44,739 nucleotides of DNA from Bacteroides sp. CAG:443 (GTDB taxonomy: Bacteria > Bacteroidota > Bacteroidia > Bacteroidales > Bacteroidaceae): positions 1 through 44,739 of the forward strand of contig FR887814.1 in assembly GCA_000432735.1 (NCBI GenBank), in the 5' to 3' direction. Numbering within the stretch: position 1 is the stretch's first letter; every line of letters begins with the position of its first letter. This document shows, one piece after another, positions 16,655 through 26,028 of the stretch. The position numbers were made by a program, and so were the translations under genes. The notes beneath the pieces were generated by a model. The model searched no databases. It was given only the letters and a program-made list of their open reading frames with translations, and was not told the DNA's origin.

Positions 16655-18256
16655 TCACCAATTAGGATTTTGTGTTAAATTATGATTTAAATCTCTTTCA
16701 CTTTGAGGTATAGGCCATAAATAATGCTTATTGGCGTCGAAAACTCTATTTTCAACTCTTACATAACCATCATCCGTTCCAACCGCATCACCTGTATAAA
16801 GACCGTGACAATAGCCATTCATCACTTTATCAGCTATACGCCAACGTACAATATCTTTCAAACGCAATCCTTCCAATGCAAGTTCAGAACGACGTTCACG
16901 TCTTACTATTTCTCTCAAATTAGCAGATGTACCCGGGAACTTCAAAGCTTGTTCATCCGTAAAGCCAGCTCTTTCACGAAGTGGACGAATGGTATTATTC
17001 CAATCAGTTTCTGAGAATTCACCTAATTCAACCAAAGCCTCAGCATTCATAAGTAAAACATCGGCATAGCGAATCAAAATAATATTTAATCCAGAATATA
17101 AGTTATCTCTATATGTACGGTCCCAATATTTCTTGATATAATATCCTGTCGGTGAGCAATTGGAACTAAATCCATAACCATCCGGATTACTGCCTTTATC
17201 ACAATTAATTACTTGGGTAGTTCCATCTGGCAGTATATAACTATTACCCGTATAACAGATGGTAGCAGCCAAACGAGGATCACGATGCTCAAAAGGTTTA
17301 GACGAATCATAATTGGCACCAGCTTCATCTATAGCCTTGCCATTATCTGTAATATATGATTGTACCAGTTCATTCAAAGGAGCAAGCTGAGCATAACCTT
17401 TCAATGTTGGAGGCAAGAACTGATATTGAATTTGCTGTTCACGATCGGGTGATAGATATTGTAAATCCAAAATAACCTCTTCATTATTCTCATTAGCGAC
17501 TTCAAACAGCCCTGCATAATTAGGGAACAAGCTAAAACCACCTTGAGTCATTATAGTAGATGTTACAGCTTTAAGTTCTTCCCAACGCCCCTCGAAAAGT
17601 AATATACGAGCTTTCAACGCCATTGCAGCCCATTTAGTGATTCGTCCTTTATCTTCGGTTGAGCTATAAGAAGCTGGCAAATAGTTATTATCTATAACTT
17701 GATCCAACTCTGCTAAAATATTTGTCACAACTTCAGCTTTGCTGGTCCTAGGGAGCTGTTGAGATTCTTCAATCGTTATAACATTTGTAAAGTAAGGTAC
17801 ATCGCCAAATCGGGAATACAATTCAAAATAATGAAAAGCACGAATTACCATAGCTTCAGCGCAATATCTATTCCGAAGTTCATCACTTAGTCCTGGGACT
17901 TTATTAATATTGTTGATTAATTCATTACATGCACGAATTCCAGCATAACGACTATCCCAAACAGATTCAACATAAGGATAAGCAGTAGAGTAACTACCAT
18001 TTCCGATTGACTGATTAAATCCTGTCTGAACTTTCGTATATGCATTATCAGTCATGGCATCAGCATATAATACTTCCTCAGCGCTGTATAAAGTAGGATA
18101 ACAAGCATTTAAAGCATACAATGCAGAACCTTCCTTATTCCAAAAGCTCAAATCAGTTTCCCTATCGTACGGTTCCGTATCAAGAGGAACACACGCCACT
18201 ACAGAATTGAGAAGTATCCCTCCCAATATATATTTCATCATATTAAATGTTCTCAT
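16655..18256 (-). CDS. SusD/RagB-family surface glycan-binding lipoprotein
   Basis: 533 residues, with a lipobox SVVAC-V. It has the standard SusD helical TPR fold: FHYFELYSRFGDVPYFT in the first third and RRERRSELALEGLRLKDIVRWR near the end, closing with a NPNW-type tail. It forms the lid of the SusC channel and delivers mannan fragments to it. It starts 7 bp after susC. An ATG at 18241 or 18238 would give a more typical signal peptide than 18256; the upstream one is kept because spacing to susC is tighter. Confidence 0.95.
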   Translation of the reverse strand: MRTFNMMKYILGGILLNSVVACVPLDTEPYDRETDLSFWNKEGSALYALNACYPTLYSAEEVLYADAMTDNAYTKVQTGFNQSIGNGSYSTAYPYVESVWDSRYAGIRACNELINNINKVPGLSDELRNRYCAEAMVIRAFHYFELYSRFGDVPYFTNVITIEESQQLPRTSKAEVVTNILAELDQVIDNNYLPASYSSTEDKGRITKWAAMALKARILLFEGRWEELKAVTSTIMTQGGFSLFPNYAGLFEVANENNEEVILDLQYLSPDREQQIQYQFLPPTLKGYAQLAPLNELVQSYITDNGKAIDEAGANYDSSKPFEHRDPRLAATICYTGNSYILPDGTTQVINCDKGSNPDGYGFSSNCSPTGYYIKKYWDRTYRDNLYSGLNIILIRYADVLLMNAEALVELGEFSETDWNNTIRPLRERAGFTDEQALKFPGTSANLREIVRRERRSELALEGLRLKDIVRWRIADKVMNGYCHGLYTGDAVGTDDGYVRVENRVFDANKHYLWPIPQSERDLNHNLTQNPNW

Positions 18257-18263
18257 AGTTCTA

Positions 18264-21251
18264 TTAAAATTTAATGTTCAACCCCATTGATATCACGCGA
18301 GAAACAGGATAAATACGTCCTCCACCATCTGTGGTTTCAGGATCCCATCCACCTTTTATGTGACTCAATGTAAACAAGTTCTGACCACTCAAATAAATTC
18401 TCAGGTTCTTCACGTATACTTTTTTCAACCATTCTTTCGGGAAAGTATAACCAATCTGGGCATTTTTCAATCTCAAATAAGAACCATCCTGAATCCAGAA
18501 ATTTGATTTAGCAGCATTATTAGTAGATTCTGCACCTACAGTCAAACGTGGATAAGAAGCATCCGGATTATTCGGAGTCCAACGATCTAAATGGAAATCA
18601 AAGACCGGCCCTTCATTATTGTTATGGAAAGCTTCAACAGATTCACCACGTAACCAAACATTACGTCTGCCTACCCCCTGCCAGAACATTGAGAAATCGA
18701 AGCCTTTCCACGTAAATCCGTAGCTAAATCCATAAGTATAATGAGGAAAGTTATCTCCAAGGATGAAACGGTCGTCGCTTTCTTTAACCAGCCCATCATT
18801 ATTTTTATCAACATAGCGCAAATCTCCAGGTTTTGGAGTGATACCGTCTAACCACGGTCCTTGTGCAACTTCTTCATCGTTTTGGAAGATACCATTAACC
18901 CTATAAGCATAATAAGAATTTATAGGATATCCCTCCTTTATAATTGTATTAACATCAGCTCCATTAATCCATTCAACGCCACGAGTATCTACTACTTCAT
19001 TAGCAGCATCAGAAACGTTTCCTGAAATAAAATGCTCTACTTGTCCGGTTTTAAAACGGTAATTCAAATTTACTTCCCAACCACGGTTTCTTACTTTTCC
19101 AGCATTTTGTACAGGACTACCTCCACCAAACATACCAGGAACAGGCAGACCTATCAAAATATCACGAGTCACATTATTGAAATAATCTGCTGTAATGTTC
19201 AATGCATTATCAAAGAATCCCACATCTATACCTAAATCGAACATAGAGGTTGTTTCCCATTTTATATCCGTATTAACAGCTGCAAACGATGCTCCATTTA
19301 CTACGACATTTCCAAAATTATATTTTGGAGAAACTGTAACAGAAGACAAATACTGATAATTATCAATTCTGTTATTACCAACAAGTCCCCAAGAAGTTCT
19401 TAACTTCAAAGAAGAAATATGTTCTTTAAGCTTCTCAAAAAATTTCTCTTCAGAAATTCTCCAGCCTAAAGAGAATGAAGGGAAGAGAGCGGACCGATTA
19501 CCTTTTGCAAATTTAGAAGAAGCATCATTACGTAAATTGGCTTCAAACAAGTATCTTTCATCGTAATTATAATTCAGACGTGCAAATTCTGAATAAATAG
19601 ACCAGTCACTTCCACTACCCGAGTTTCCTACATTCGAGGTTTGAGTACCAACCATTATGTCAAAATCAGAAGTTTCTGTCACACGGTAAGTATCATACCC
19701 CTTATCGCTACCACCTTCATAAGAATATCCAACCATTGCACCAATCGTATGCTTACCAAAAGACTTATCATAAGTCAACATTACGTTAGTGGTAAGATTC
19801 AACGAACGAGCGAACTGTTCTGTCATTCGGTTTTCAGTATCACCAGAAGCAGGAGCAACAATCGCCTTTCTATTTTCATGAGTACGATTATTATACAACT
19901 GTCCACCAATCATTCCCTTTAACTTTAAGCCATCCCAAATCTTCAACTCAGCATTCAATGTTGCAGAAAAGTCATCGTTTGAATTTTGACGATAACCTCC
20001 CTGCTCCAATCTTGCCAAAGCATTCGAGTTACTACCGCTCGGGAAAGTATATGCTCCATTTTCATCTACTATTGGATAGATAGCCGGCATACGAGTAGCC
20101 TGTTCAATAATCCATTCTGTCCAATAAGCATGATCCTTAACCTCATTGCGAGCATAAGCCACAGTTGTTGTAAAATTAAAACGATCAGAAACTTTATGAC
20201 TTAAATTTAAACGACCATTATATCTTTGTTGACCATAGTCAGGTCCTTTAAACATACTATTTTGATCCATGTAACCCAATGAAACCAAAAAGGTTGTTTT
20301 GTCATTGCCACCAGAGAAAGACAAGTTATGACTTTGTTGAGGAGCATTCTTCTTGTAAATTTCTTCAATCCATTTACAGTTAGGACCGCCATTACGATAA
20401 TAAGCAATCTGTTCGGGAGTAAAAGCAGCTGGTTGACCTGAATTGATCAAAGCTTCATTTCTCATTTCTGCATAGATCCATGAGTCCACTACTTTCGGCA
20501 AACAAGTAGGAGTCTGCCATCCATACTGCATTTCATAGGTCACCTCATTTTTCTGAGCAGAACCTTTTTTTGTTGTAATCAAAATAACACCATTCGATGC
20601 ACGTGAACCATAAATAGCTGTAGAAGAAGCATCCTTCAAGACTGATATATTCTCTATATCCGAAGGATTTACATTCTGAATATCACCAATAATTCCATCA
20701 ATCAATACCATCGGATCATTATTGTTCATCGTATTCAATCCACGAATATTGATACTTGGACGAGCACCTGGAGCAGAGTTAGACTGCTGAATAACCAATC
20801 CGGAAGTAGTACCCTGCAACGCCTCAACCAGATTTGTTACAGGCTTCCCTTCAATTTCGGATGTCGAAACAGAAGCAACAGCTCCTGTAAGATTCACTTT
20901 TTTCTGTGTACCATAACCAACGACAACCAATTCATCGATCATTTCTGTATTCGATTTCAATACAATTATCATATCCTTTTTCAACGCCTTTCCAGATATG
21001 ACCTGATCTTTATATCCCACAAACGAGATATGTAACTTAGAAGAAGGTGTTACCTCCAAAGAAAACTTACCATCCATATCGGCAATAGTACCTTGTTTGG
21101 TAGAAGTATCCAAAATACTAGCACCAATCATCGGTTCACCCGATTCATCTTTTACAACACCAGATACGAGCCGTGACTGTTGTTGTGCCGACATTGGTAT
21201 TGCCAATAAAAGCAACAAACTGGCCACAAAGCACATTATTACATGTTTCAT
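18264..21251 (-). CDS. SusC/RagA-family TonB-dependent transporter
   Basis: 995 residues. Signal peptide to about residue 22, then a carboxypeptidase-D-like regulatory domain (about 27-105, VSGVVKDESGEPMIGAS), the hallmark of the SusC subfamily. Next come the VVVGYGTQKK segment, the plug domain (about 120-230, with SINIRGLNTMNNNDPMVLIDG) and a 22-strand barrel ending in SMGLNIKF. It imports mannan oligosaccharides across the outer membrane using TonB energy. It heads the susC-susD-susE block, 76 bp after the ROK kinase. No clear -33/-7 promoter is seen in that gap. Confidence 0.96.
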   Translation of the reverse strand: MKHVIMCFVASLLLLLAIPMSAQQQSRLVSGVVKDESGEPMIGASILDTSTKQGTIADMDGKFSLEVTPSSKLHISFVGYKDQVISGKALKKDMIIVLKSNTEMIDELVVVGYGTQKKVNLTGAVASVSTSEIEGKPVTNLVEALQGTTSGLVIQQSNSAPGARPSINIRGLNTMNNNDPMVLIDGIIGDIQNVNPSDIENISVLKDASSTAIYGSRASNGVILITTKKGSAQKNEVTYEMQYGWQTPTCLPKVVDSWIYAEMRNEALINSGQPAAFTPEQIAYYRNGGPNCKWIEEIYKKNAPQQSHNLSFSGGNDKTTFLVSLGYMDQNSMFKGPDYGQQRYNGRLNLSHKVSDRFNFTTTVAYARNEVKDHAYWTEWIIEQATRMPAIYPIVDENGAYTFPSGSNSNALARLEQGGYRQNSNDDFSATLNAELKIWDGLKLKGMIGGQLYNNRTHENRKAIVAPASGDTENRMTEQFARSLNLTTNVMLTYDKSFGKHTIGAMVGYSYEGGSDKGYDTYRVTETSDFDIMVGTQTSNVGNSGSGSDWSIYSEFARLNYNYDERYLFEANLRNDASSKFAKGNRSALFPSFSLGWRISEEKFFEKLKEHISSLKLRTSWGLVGNNRIDNYQYLSSVTVSPKYNFGNVVVNGASFAAVNTDIKWETTSMFDLGIDVGFFDNALNITADYFNNVTRDILIGLPVPGMFGGGSPVQNAGKVRNRGWEVNLNYRFKTGQVEHFISGNVSDAANEVVDTRGVEWINGADVNTIIKEGYPINSYYAYRVNGIFQNDEEVAQGPWLDGITPKPGDLRYVDKNNDGLVKESDDRFILGDNFPHYTYGFSYGFTWKGFDFSMFWQGVGRRNVWLRGESVEAFHNNNEGPVFDFHLDRWTPNNPDASYPRLTVGAESTNNAAKSNFWIQDGSYLRLKNAQIGYTFPKEWLKKVYVKNLRIYLSGQNLFTLSHIKGGWDPETTDGGGRIYPVSRVISMGLNIKF

Positions 21252-21326
21252 AAATTAATTAAGATTAAAAAGTTAATAATTTTCATATTTATATGCACCT
21301 ATCGAAAACCCGTGACCTAAAGAAAA

Positions 21327-22436
21327 CTAAGCTTCCAATTGTGACAATGCATAGGCATAAGCCCCTCTCATAATAGAGCTACTTGCTCCATCACGACTAC
21401 ACATCACAGCAATGCGCTTCGTATTGTTGTACGGTACTTTAATAGATGTTCCAGGAATCAAAACTTCACAGTGCTGATAATCCAGAAATTTTTTTCTCTC
21501 CACTTCATCTTCCCAATTGTAAACTTCCATCTGTAAACACGGGAATTGTTCTCCTGAAAACATTGATAATGTATTGCGCAATTCATTCACCAAAGCAGGT
21601 AAAATGTAACGAGCGGCCCCAGTAAGCCCACCCCCTATAACTACTAATCCGTCAACAATATTAAGTGCAGAAGCAATTGCGCTTCCTGCCATTTCCCCCA
21701 ATTCCTGAAAACTGGCTATCGCAGCCTTCCTATTACCTTCCTTAATACCTTCTGCAATCTCACAAATATCCTTAGGTGTCAAATTGTTATCCTCTATACC
21801 CGACAATTCACGATACACTCTTTTTACCGCCCTAATACTGACACTTTCTTCTGCAATCATCGAAGGATACTTTTTATTGCGCATCAACCAAACATCTCCC
21901 CCGCATCCATTATCTCCTGTCAACAATCTATTATCTATTACAACCCCAGCTCCAAAACCTGTTCCTAATGTGATTCCTAATAAATTTTTATATTTACGTT
22001 TGTGTCCCATTGCTTCCAGTTCAGCATTTACCATAGGAAGTGCTCCCGATAAAGCCTCACCATAAGCAAACAAATTCCCATCATTTTCTATATATACCGG
22101 GATACCATAATGATGTTGCAGAAAAGGTCCAAGAGCTACCCCCTGACGGAAAGACGGGAAGTTGGGCAGATTTCCACCTATCACTCCATTTCTATAGTCG
22201 GCAGGACCTGGAAAAGCAAAACTGATGGCAACAGGTGAAGAGCCTAATTCCTCCAACTTACTCTTTACTATATCAAATCCTGCTATCAACGTAGCCAAGC
22301 ATCTATCCAAATTGTCCGAACAAGAAGGCATACAAACAGGAGAAACAATCTGAATATTCCCCCTAATAGCAGAAAAAACAAAATTTGTTCCTCCTGCATC
22401 AAGGGTCAATACGGTTCTTTTGTCATTCTCATACAT
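21327..22436 (-). CDS. ROK-family sugar kinase
   Basis: 369 residues. TLDAGGTNFVFS is the phosphate-binding loop. YIENDGNLFAYGE carries the catalytic Asp. LGTGFGAGVVIDNRLLTG and VIGGGLTGAARYI complete the ATP site. The usual ROK zinc-binding cysteine/histidine cluster is not seen; GDNGCGGDVW is all that remains there, which is not rare in Bacteroidetes ROK kinases. There is no DNA-binding domain, so it is an enzyme rather than a repressor. Beside a mannose-6-phosphate isomerase in a mannan locus, mannose is the likely substrate. It lies 43 bp after manA. Confidence 0.88.
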   Translation of the reverse strand: MYENDKRTVLTLDAGGTNFVFSAIRGNIQIVSPVCMPSCSDNLDRCLATLIAGFDIVKSKLEELGSSPVAISFAFPGPADYRNGVIGGNLPNFPSFRQGVALGPFLQHHYGIPVYIENDGNLFAYGEALSGALPMVNAELEAMGHKRKYKNLLGITLGTGFGAGVVIDNRLLTGDNGCGGDVWLMRNKKYPSMIAEESVSIRAVKRVYRELSGIEDNNLTPKDICEIAEGIKEGNRKAAIASFQELGEMAGSAIASALNIVDGLVVIGGGLTGAARYILPALVNELRNTLSMFSGEQFPCLQMEVYNWEDEVERKKFLDYQHCEVLIPGTSIKVPYNNTKRIAVMCSRDGASSSIMRGAYAYALSQLEA

Positions 22437-22479
22437 ATTTTTAAGGCTTCTTTAAAGGTTTATACTCAGTCACAATCGT

Positions 22480-24207
22480 TTAGAAACGTACATAAGCTTT
22501 GACTGTCACACATTCTTTCCCTTCCGACAATCCGTAAGGACGAATAGTATATTCTCCTACACAAGCAGGGATAATAAAGGTTTCAGCATAATGTACTACA
22601 AACGGTTCAAACGAATGAGTCGGACTTTCTACAATAGCTTCTTCACCTTCCAACAGATTCAGCACGTTGACACTATTATTGGTATGATGCAATACAGGAA
22701 CAGAAAAATAATGACGACGAGTTTCGATAAACTCATTCTCATGCAAGCCTGTACGTTCTTCCTTCCATCCTTCGCCTTCACCCATCAAGGTTACATGGTT
22801 ACGGAGTCTCTCGTAAACGTAGTCTGTATTTCTATTCCAGTTGATGACACATTTTCCACGCTCCACATTTATTGGACGAGGCTTACCATCAAGTCCCAGA
22901 CGCTGCCAGTCCCACAACTTGAAAGTAAACAAATTGGGGGTCGAGCTGATTTCAAGTACCATACTGTTTGCACCCGAACAATGAATTGTTCCACCAGGTA
23001 TCAAGAAATGGTCGTGCTTTTTAGCCGGTATCTTATTTACATACTTTTCGGCATCGAATACAATTTCACCACGTTGCGCTTTACGCAAATCTTCTATCAT
23101 AGCGTTGCGGTCTACTCCATTCTTTACCCCCAAGTAAACAACTGCATCCTCTTCTGCGTCGAGCAAATAGTAGCTTTCATCCTGAGTATAGTACATACCA
23201 AAACTTTCACGAATAAACTGAGTAGTAGGATGTACTTGCAGACTTAGATTTCCACCACCTATCGTATCGAGGAAATCGAAGCGGATTGGAAAATCTTTTC
23301 CAAAACGTGCTTCAACAGGTTCTCCAAGCAATTCTGTACTCTTCAGCAACACAAGATCAACCGAAGGCAACTCGAATCTTACACCATTTACTTCAAGATA
23401 AAGACTGTTCTCTTCGGGCACACAGTCGAAACACCATCCGTAATTTTGTTTGCTTCGATCCAAATCACACACTTCTTTCATCCATTGTCCACCCCATGGA
23501 GCCGGATCGAAGAAAGGTACGACACGGAAAGGCTTTGCCGATGTTTTCTCAATACCTTTGAAAAATGTTTCACGATCGATCATTTTAGGTTGCCCTGCAA
23601 TATGAGTATCCAACCAAAAATCCACCTTACGGAATAAAGTATCTTTATAACGATCGCATACACGCCAGTCATTAAAATATCCTCTTTTATACTGAAGTGA
23701 AACAGCATCATTCCGATTATCTATACCTAAAGCTTTCACTTCATGCCGGCGGAAGCGTTGCTGGATTTCCCAACGAGCCATATCCACATACACAAGTGTA
23801 GCATCTGGAGCAACCATTGATGCCCCTGTACCTATTACGATAACAGGAGTATCGATTTCCTGAATCATCTTTTGAGCAGCTGCCAGCTTCTCGCAGTCGA
23901 AATAATCTGCCAGACACAAATTGGTGACATAACCAAACAATACATCGTCTGTCATAAAACGCTCCGTCATCCGAAGCAAGGTTTCCTCATCCTTATATAA
24001 ATCACTTACAAGAATGATTTTCGCAGAAGGGATCAATGAAAACTCCTTCACCAATTCCTGCTCATACACCCCGGTATAACAGTCAACAGCCAGAATGTTT
24101 TTTCCCTTCAGTCTATCTGCCAAAACATTGCGTATACTATCCCATCCCTGAAAAATAGTACCACAAATCTTCGTACTAGGATATTTATCGTAATTTGATT
24201 TTCTCAT
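22480..24207 (-). CDS. manA: Mannose-6-phosphate isomerase with extra N-terminal domain
   Basis: 575 residues, much longer than a class I phosphomannose isomerase (about 320-400). Residues from about 190 on are the isomerase: WGGQWMKEVC, then LSLQVHPT with zinc-binding Gln and His, and IPGGTIHCSGAN with another zinc His. The N-terminal 180 residues form an alpha/beta domain with strands ILAVDCYTGVYEQEL, AKIILVSDL and TPVIVIGTGASM, resembling a nucleoside-kinase-like fold without a proper P-loop; its role is unknown. Start 24207 (MRKSNYDKY) or 24228 is favoured, because 24249 lies at the predicted -7 box. It converts mannose 6-phosphate to fructose 6-phosphate. Confidence 0.85.
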   Translation of the reverse strand: MRKSNYDKYPSTKICGTIFQGWDSIRNVLADRLKGKNILAVDCYTGVYEQELVKEFSLIPSAKIILVSDLYKDEETLLRMTERFMTDDVLFGYVTNLCLADYFDCEKLAAAQKMIQEIDTPVIVIGTGASMVAPDATLVYVDMARWEIQQRFRRHEVKALGIDNRNDAVSLQYKRGYFNDWRVCDRYKDTLFRKVDFWLDTHIAGQPKMIDRETFFKGIEKTSAKPFRVVPFFDPAPWGGQWMKEVCDLDRSKQNYGWCFDCVPEENSLYLEVNGVRFELPSVDLVLLKSTELLGEPVEARFGKDFPIRFDFLDTIGGGNLSLQVHPTTQFIRESFGMYYTQDESYYLLDAEEDAVVYLGVKNGVDRNAMIEDLRKAQRGEIVFDAEKYVNKIPAKKHDHFLIPGGTIHCSGANSMVLEISSTPNLFTFKLWDWQRLGLDGKPRPINVERGKCVINWNRNTDYVYERLRNHVTLMGEGEGWKEERTGLHENEFIETRRHYFSVPVLHHTNNSVNVLNLLEGEEAIVESPTHSFEPFVVHYAETFIIPACVGEYTIRPYGLSEGKECVTVKAYVRF

Positions 24208-24246
24208 ATGCCTACATAGTTTGTTCATACATATTATTAGTTTGTG

Positions 24247-24276
24247 CAAATATAGAAATAATATTTTATAACCAAA
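24247..24276 (-). promoter_or_regulatory. Promoter of the mannan operon (manA side)
   Basis: On the reverse strand, TTTG (24276-24273), an 18-base spacer, then TATATTTG (24254-24247). Both boxes match the Bacteroides consensus, with spacing one short of the usual range. Predicted transcription start is near 24240, a 33-nt leader to the ATG at 24207. Confidence 0.65.
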
Positions 24277-24301
24277 TAAAGTTTAAGAAAAAATTTTTCT
24301 A

Positions 24302-24324
24302 TTATATTTGTAACTGTAATATAA
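24302..24324. promoter_or_regulatory. Candidate operator and -7 box of the GntR gene
   Basis: TTATATT (24302-24308) and AATATAA (24318-24324) are perfect inverted arms around a 9-base spacer. The left arm overlaps TATATTTG at 24303-24310, a full -7 match for the rightward gntR promoter. The arrangement fits autorepression by the encoded regulator. A separate -33 element is poor (TTTA). Confidence 0.5.
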
Positions 24325-24337
24325 ATCCATCCAATAT

Positions 24338-25066
24338 ATGAAGATAGATCACGACAGCAACAAGCCATTACACCTACAGGCAGAGGAAATTTTACGAAAT
24401 CTCATTGATTCAGAAGAATATAAAAATGGGAAATTCCTCCCTAATGAAGTAGAATTATCACAGACATTGAATATTTCAAGGAATACTTTAAGACAAGCCA
24501 TCAATAAATTAGTATTCGAAGGTTTGTTGGTACGTAAAAAAGGTGTAGGTACAAAGGTTGCCCAGAAAGGAATTGTAGGAGGAGTAAAAAACTGGTTGAG
24601 TTTCTCTCAAGAAATGAAAATGCTGGGAATCGAAATACGAAATTTCGAACTACATATCAGCTGGAAAAAGCCATCGGAAGAAATATGCAATTTTTTCAAT
24701 ATCGACCCTCAAAACCCTGTTAAATGCATTGTACTAGAAAGAGTTAGAGGTAAAAAAGAATATCCATTTGTCTATTTCATTTCTTACTTTAATCCTAAAA
24801 TTCCCCTTACAGGAGAAGAAGACTATACGCGTCCATTATATGAACTATTAGAAAAGGATTATAACATTATTGTAAAAACCAGCAAAGAAAAAATATCAGC
24901 GAACTTGGCAGGAGAACGTATTGCGGAAAAACTGGATATAAAATCAACAGATCCTATATTAATCCGTGAACGTTTTGTGTACGACATCAATCAAGTTCCC
25001 ATTGAATACAATATAGGCTACTATCGAGCCGACAGCTTTACCTACACCATAGAAGCAGAAAGGTAA
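24338..25066 (+). CDS. GntR/HutC-family regulator with UTRA domain
   Basis: 242 residues. A winged-helix DNA-binding domain occupies about 1-75 (LPNEVELSQTLNISRNTLRQAI contains the recognition helix), and a UTRA ligand-binding domain about 95-238 (ending in ERFVYDINQVPIEYNIGYYRAD). HutC-type UTRA domains commonly sense sugar phosphates or amino sugars. It is divergent from manA with 130 bp between, so it is the obvious local regulator of the mannan operon. No hybrid two-component sensor or ECF sigma/anti-sigma pair, the usual regulators of such loci, is present in the window. Ligand is inferred: mannose 6-phosphate or a related compound. Confidence 0.88.
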   Translation: MKIDHDSNKPLHLQAEEILRNLIDSEEYKNGKFLPNEVELSQTLNISRNTLRQAINKLVFEGLLVRKKGVGTKVAQKGIVGGVKNWLSFSQEMKMLGIEIRNFELHISWKKPSEEICNFFNIDPQNPVKCIVLERVRGKKEYPFVYFISYFNPKIPLTGEEDYTRPLYELLEKDYNIIVKTSKEKISANLAGERIAEKLDIKSTDPILIRERFVYDINQVPIEYNIGYYRADSFTYTIEAER

Positions 25067-25187
25067 CCTTTGCTATCCATATTATATAGGATAGATTTAT
25101 TATTATAAGTATAGGCTTTTTAGGGAATCCAATATGTACCTACAAAACCTATACTTGTTTATATATTCAACTTATATTTATCATGCT

Positions 25188-25739
25188 TTAATCAATGTTC
25201 TCAAACTCCGTCAATTTACCGGTCTGCGAATCAATGATAAAGCCACGCACAACGATATCTTTGGGAACTAACGGATGGTGTTTTACCAAATGCACACTAC
25301 CTCTGACTGACTGCTCCACATTATCGAATCCACTCAACCAAGAGTGCAGATCAACATTACAATATTGCATCATTTCCAGTTGTTCATCGGTAACTCCATG
25401 TTCCTTGATATGTTGAAGCATAACCTTGCTATCCATGTGCTGTGCACCGCAATCAGTATGTCCAATTATCATAACCTCCTCTACACCAAGCTCATATATA
25501 CCGACTAGTAAACTACGCATAACACTACCAAACGGATGAGTAATTGTCCCTCCTGCGTTCTTAATCATCTTCACATCTCCGTTCTTTATACCCAATGCAG
25601 CCGGAATTAATTCAACCAAACGAGTATCCATACAAGTAACAATAGCAATCTTTTTATCAGGATATTTGTTTGTCAGATACTTTTCATAGCCTTTCTGTTC
25701 TACAAAAGCACGATTGTATTCCAATAGTTCGTCTATCAT
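25188..25739 (-). CDS. Beta-class carbonic anhydrase
   Basis: 183 residues. Interconverts carbon dioxide and bicarbonate in the cytoplasm, supplying carboxylases. The zinc ligands are Cys36, His94 and Cys97, seen in VTCMDTR and IIGHTDCGAQ. The Asp38-Arg40 dyad of the beta class is intact. Length is typical of the short (plant-type-related) branch. It stands alone between the gntR gene and a repeat-rich intergenic region. A two-copy 21-bp-phased palindrome lies 76-117 bases upstream of its start and could be regulatory. Confidence 0.93.
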   Translation of the reverse strand: MIDELLEYNRAFVEQKGYEKYLTNKYPDKKIAIVTCMDTRLVELIPAALGIKNGDVKMIKNAGGTITHPFGSVMRSLLVGIYELGVEEVMIIGHTDCGAQHMDSKVMLQHIKEHGVTDEQLEMMQYCNVDLHSWLSGFDNVEQSVRGSVHLVKHHPLVPKDIVVRGFIIDSQTGKLTEFENID

Positions 25740-25814
25740 AATTCTTGATTTTTATTGTTGTCATCGCAAAAATAATGAAAAAAGGTTCAGAGAAGACGGT
25801 GATATCGTTAGAAA

Positions 25815-25856
25815 GTTTGTACAAAAGTTTTTATTTTTTGTACAAATTCTAAAAAA
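25815..25856. repeat. Two palindromes phased at 21 bp
   Basis: GTTTGTACAAAA at 25815 and TTTTGTACAAAT at 25836 lie exactly 21 bp apart. The second copy continues ATTC as in the array at 1217-1279. They sit in the upstream region of the carbonic anhydrase gene (reverse strand). Confidence 0.55.
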
Positions 25857-25872
25857 ACGTCGAGACGTTTTT
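25853..25872. terminator. Short palindrome, possible terminator
   Basis: AAAAACGTC (25853-25861), GA, GACGTTTTT (25864-25872). The perfect 9-bp arms and A/T flanks resemble a small bidirectional terminator. The arms fold only with a few central bases left open, and there is no nearby gene for it to end. Confidence 0.3.
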
Positions 25873-26028
25873 GGGAAGAGTCTATGGTATTTACTCAAAA
25901 AATCAATCATCTCATTATTTTTATTCGGCAAGCCTTTTCATTCATAATCCGATAATACACAAAAATTCCATCATAATCAGAAAAGAACAATTAATTGCTT
26001 TTTGAATATTCCTTGCAAAAAGAGTACT

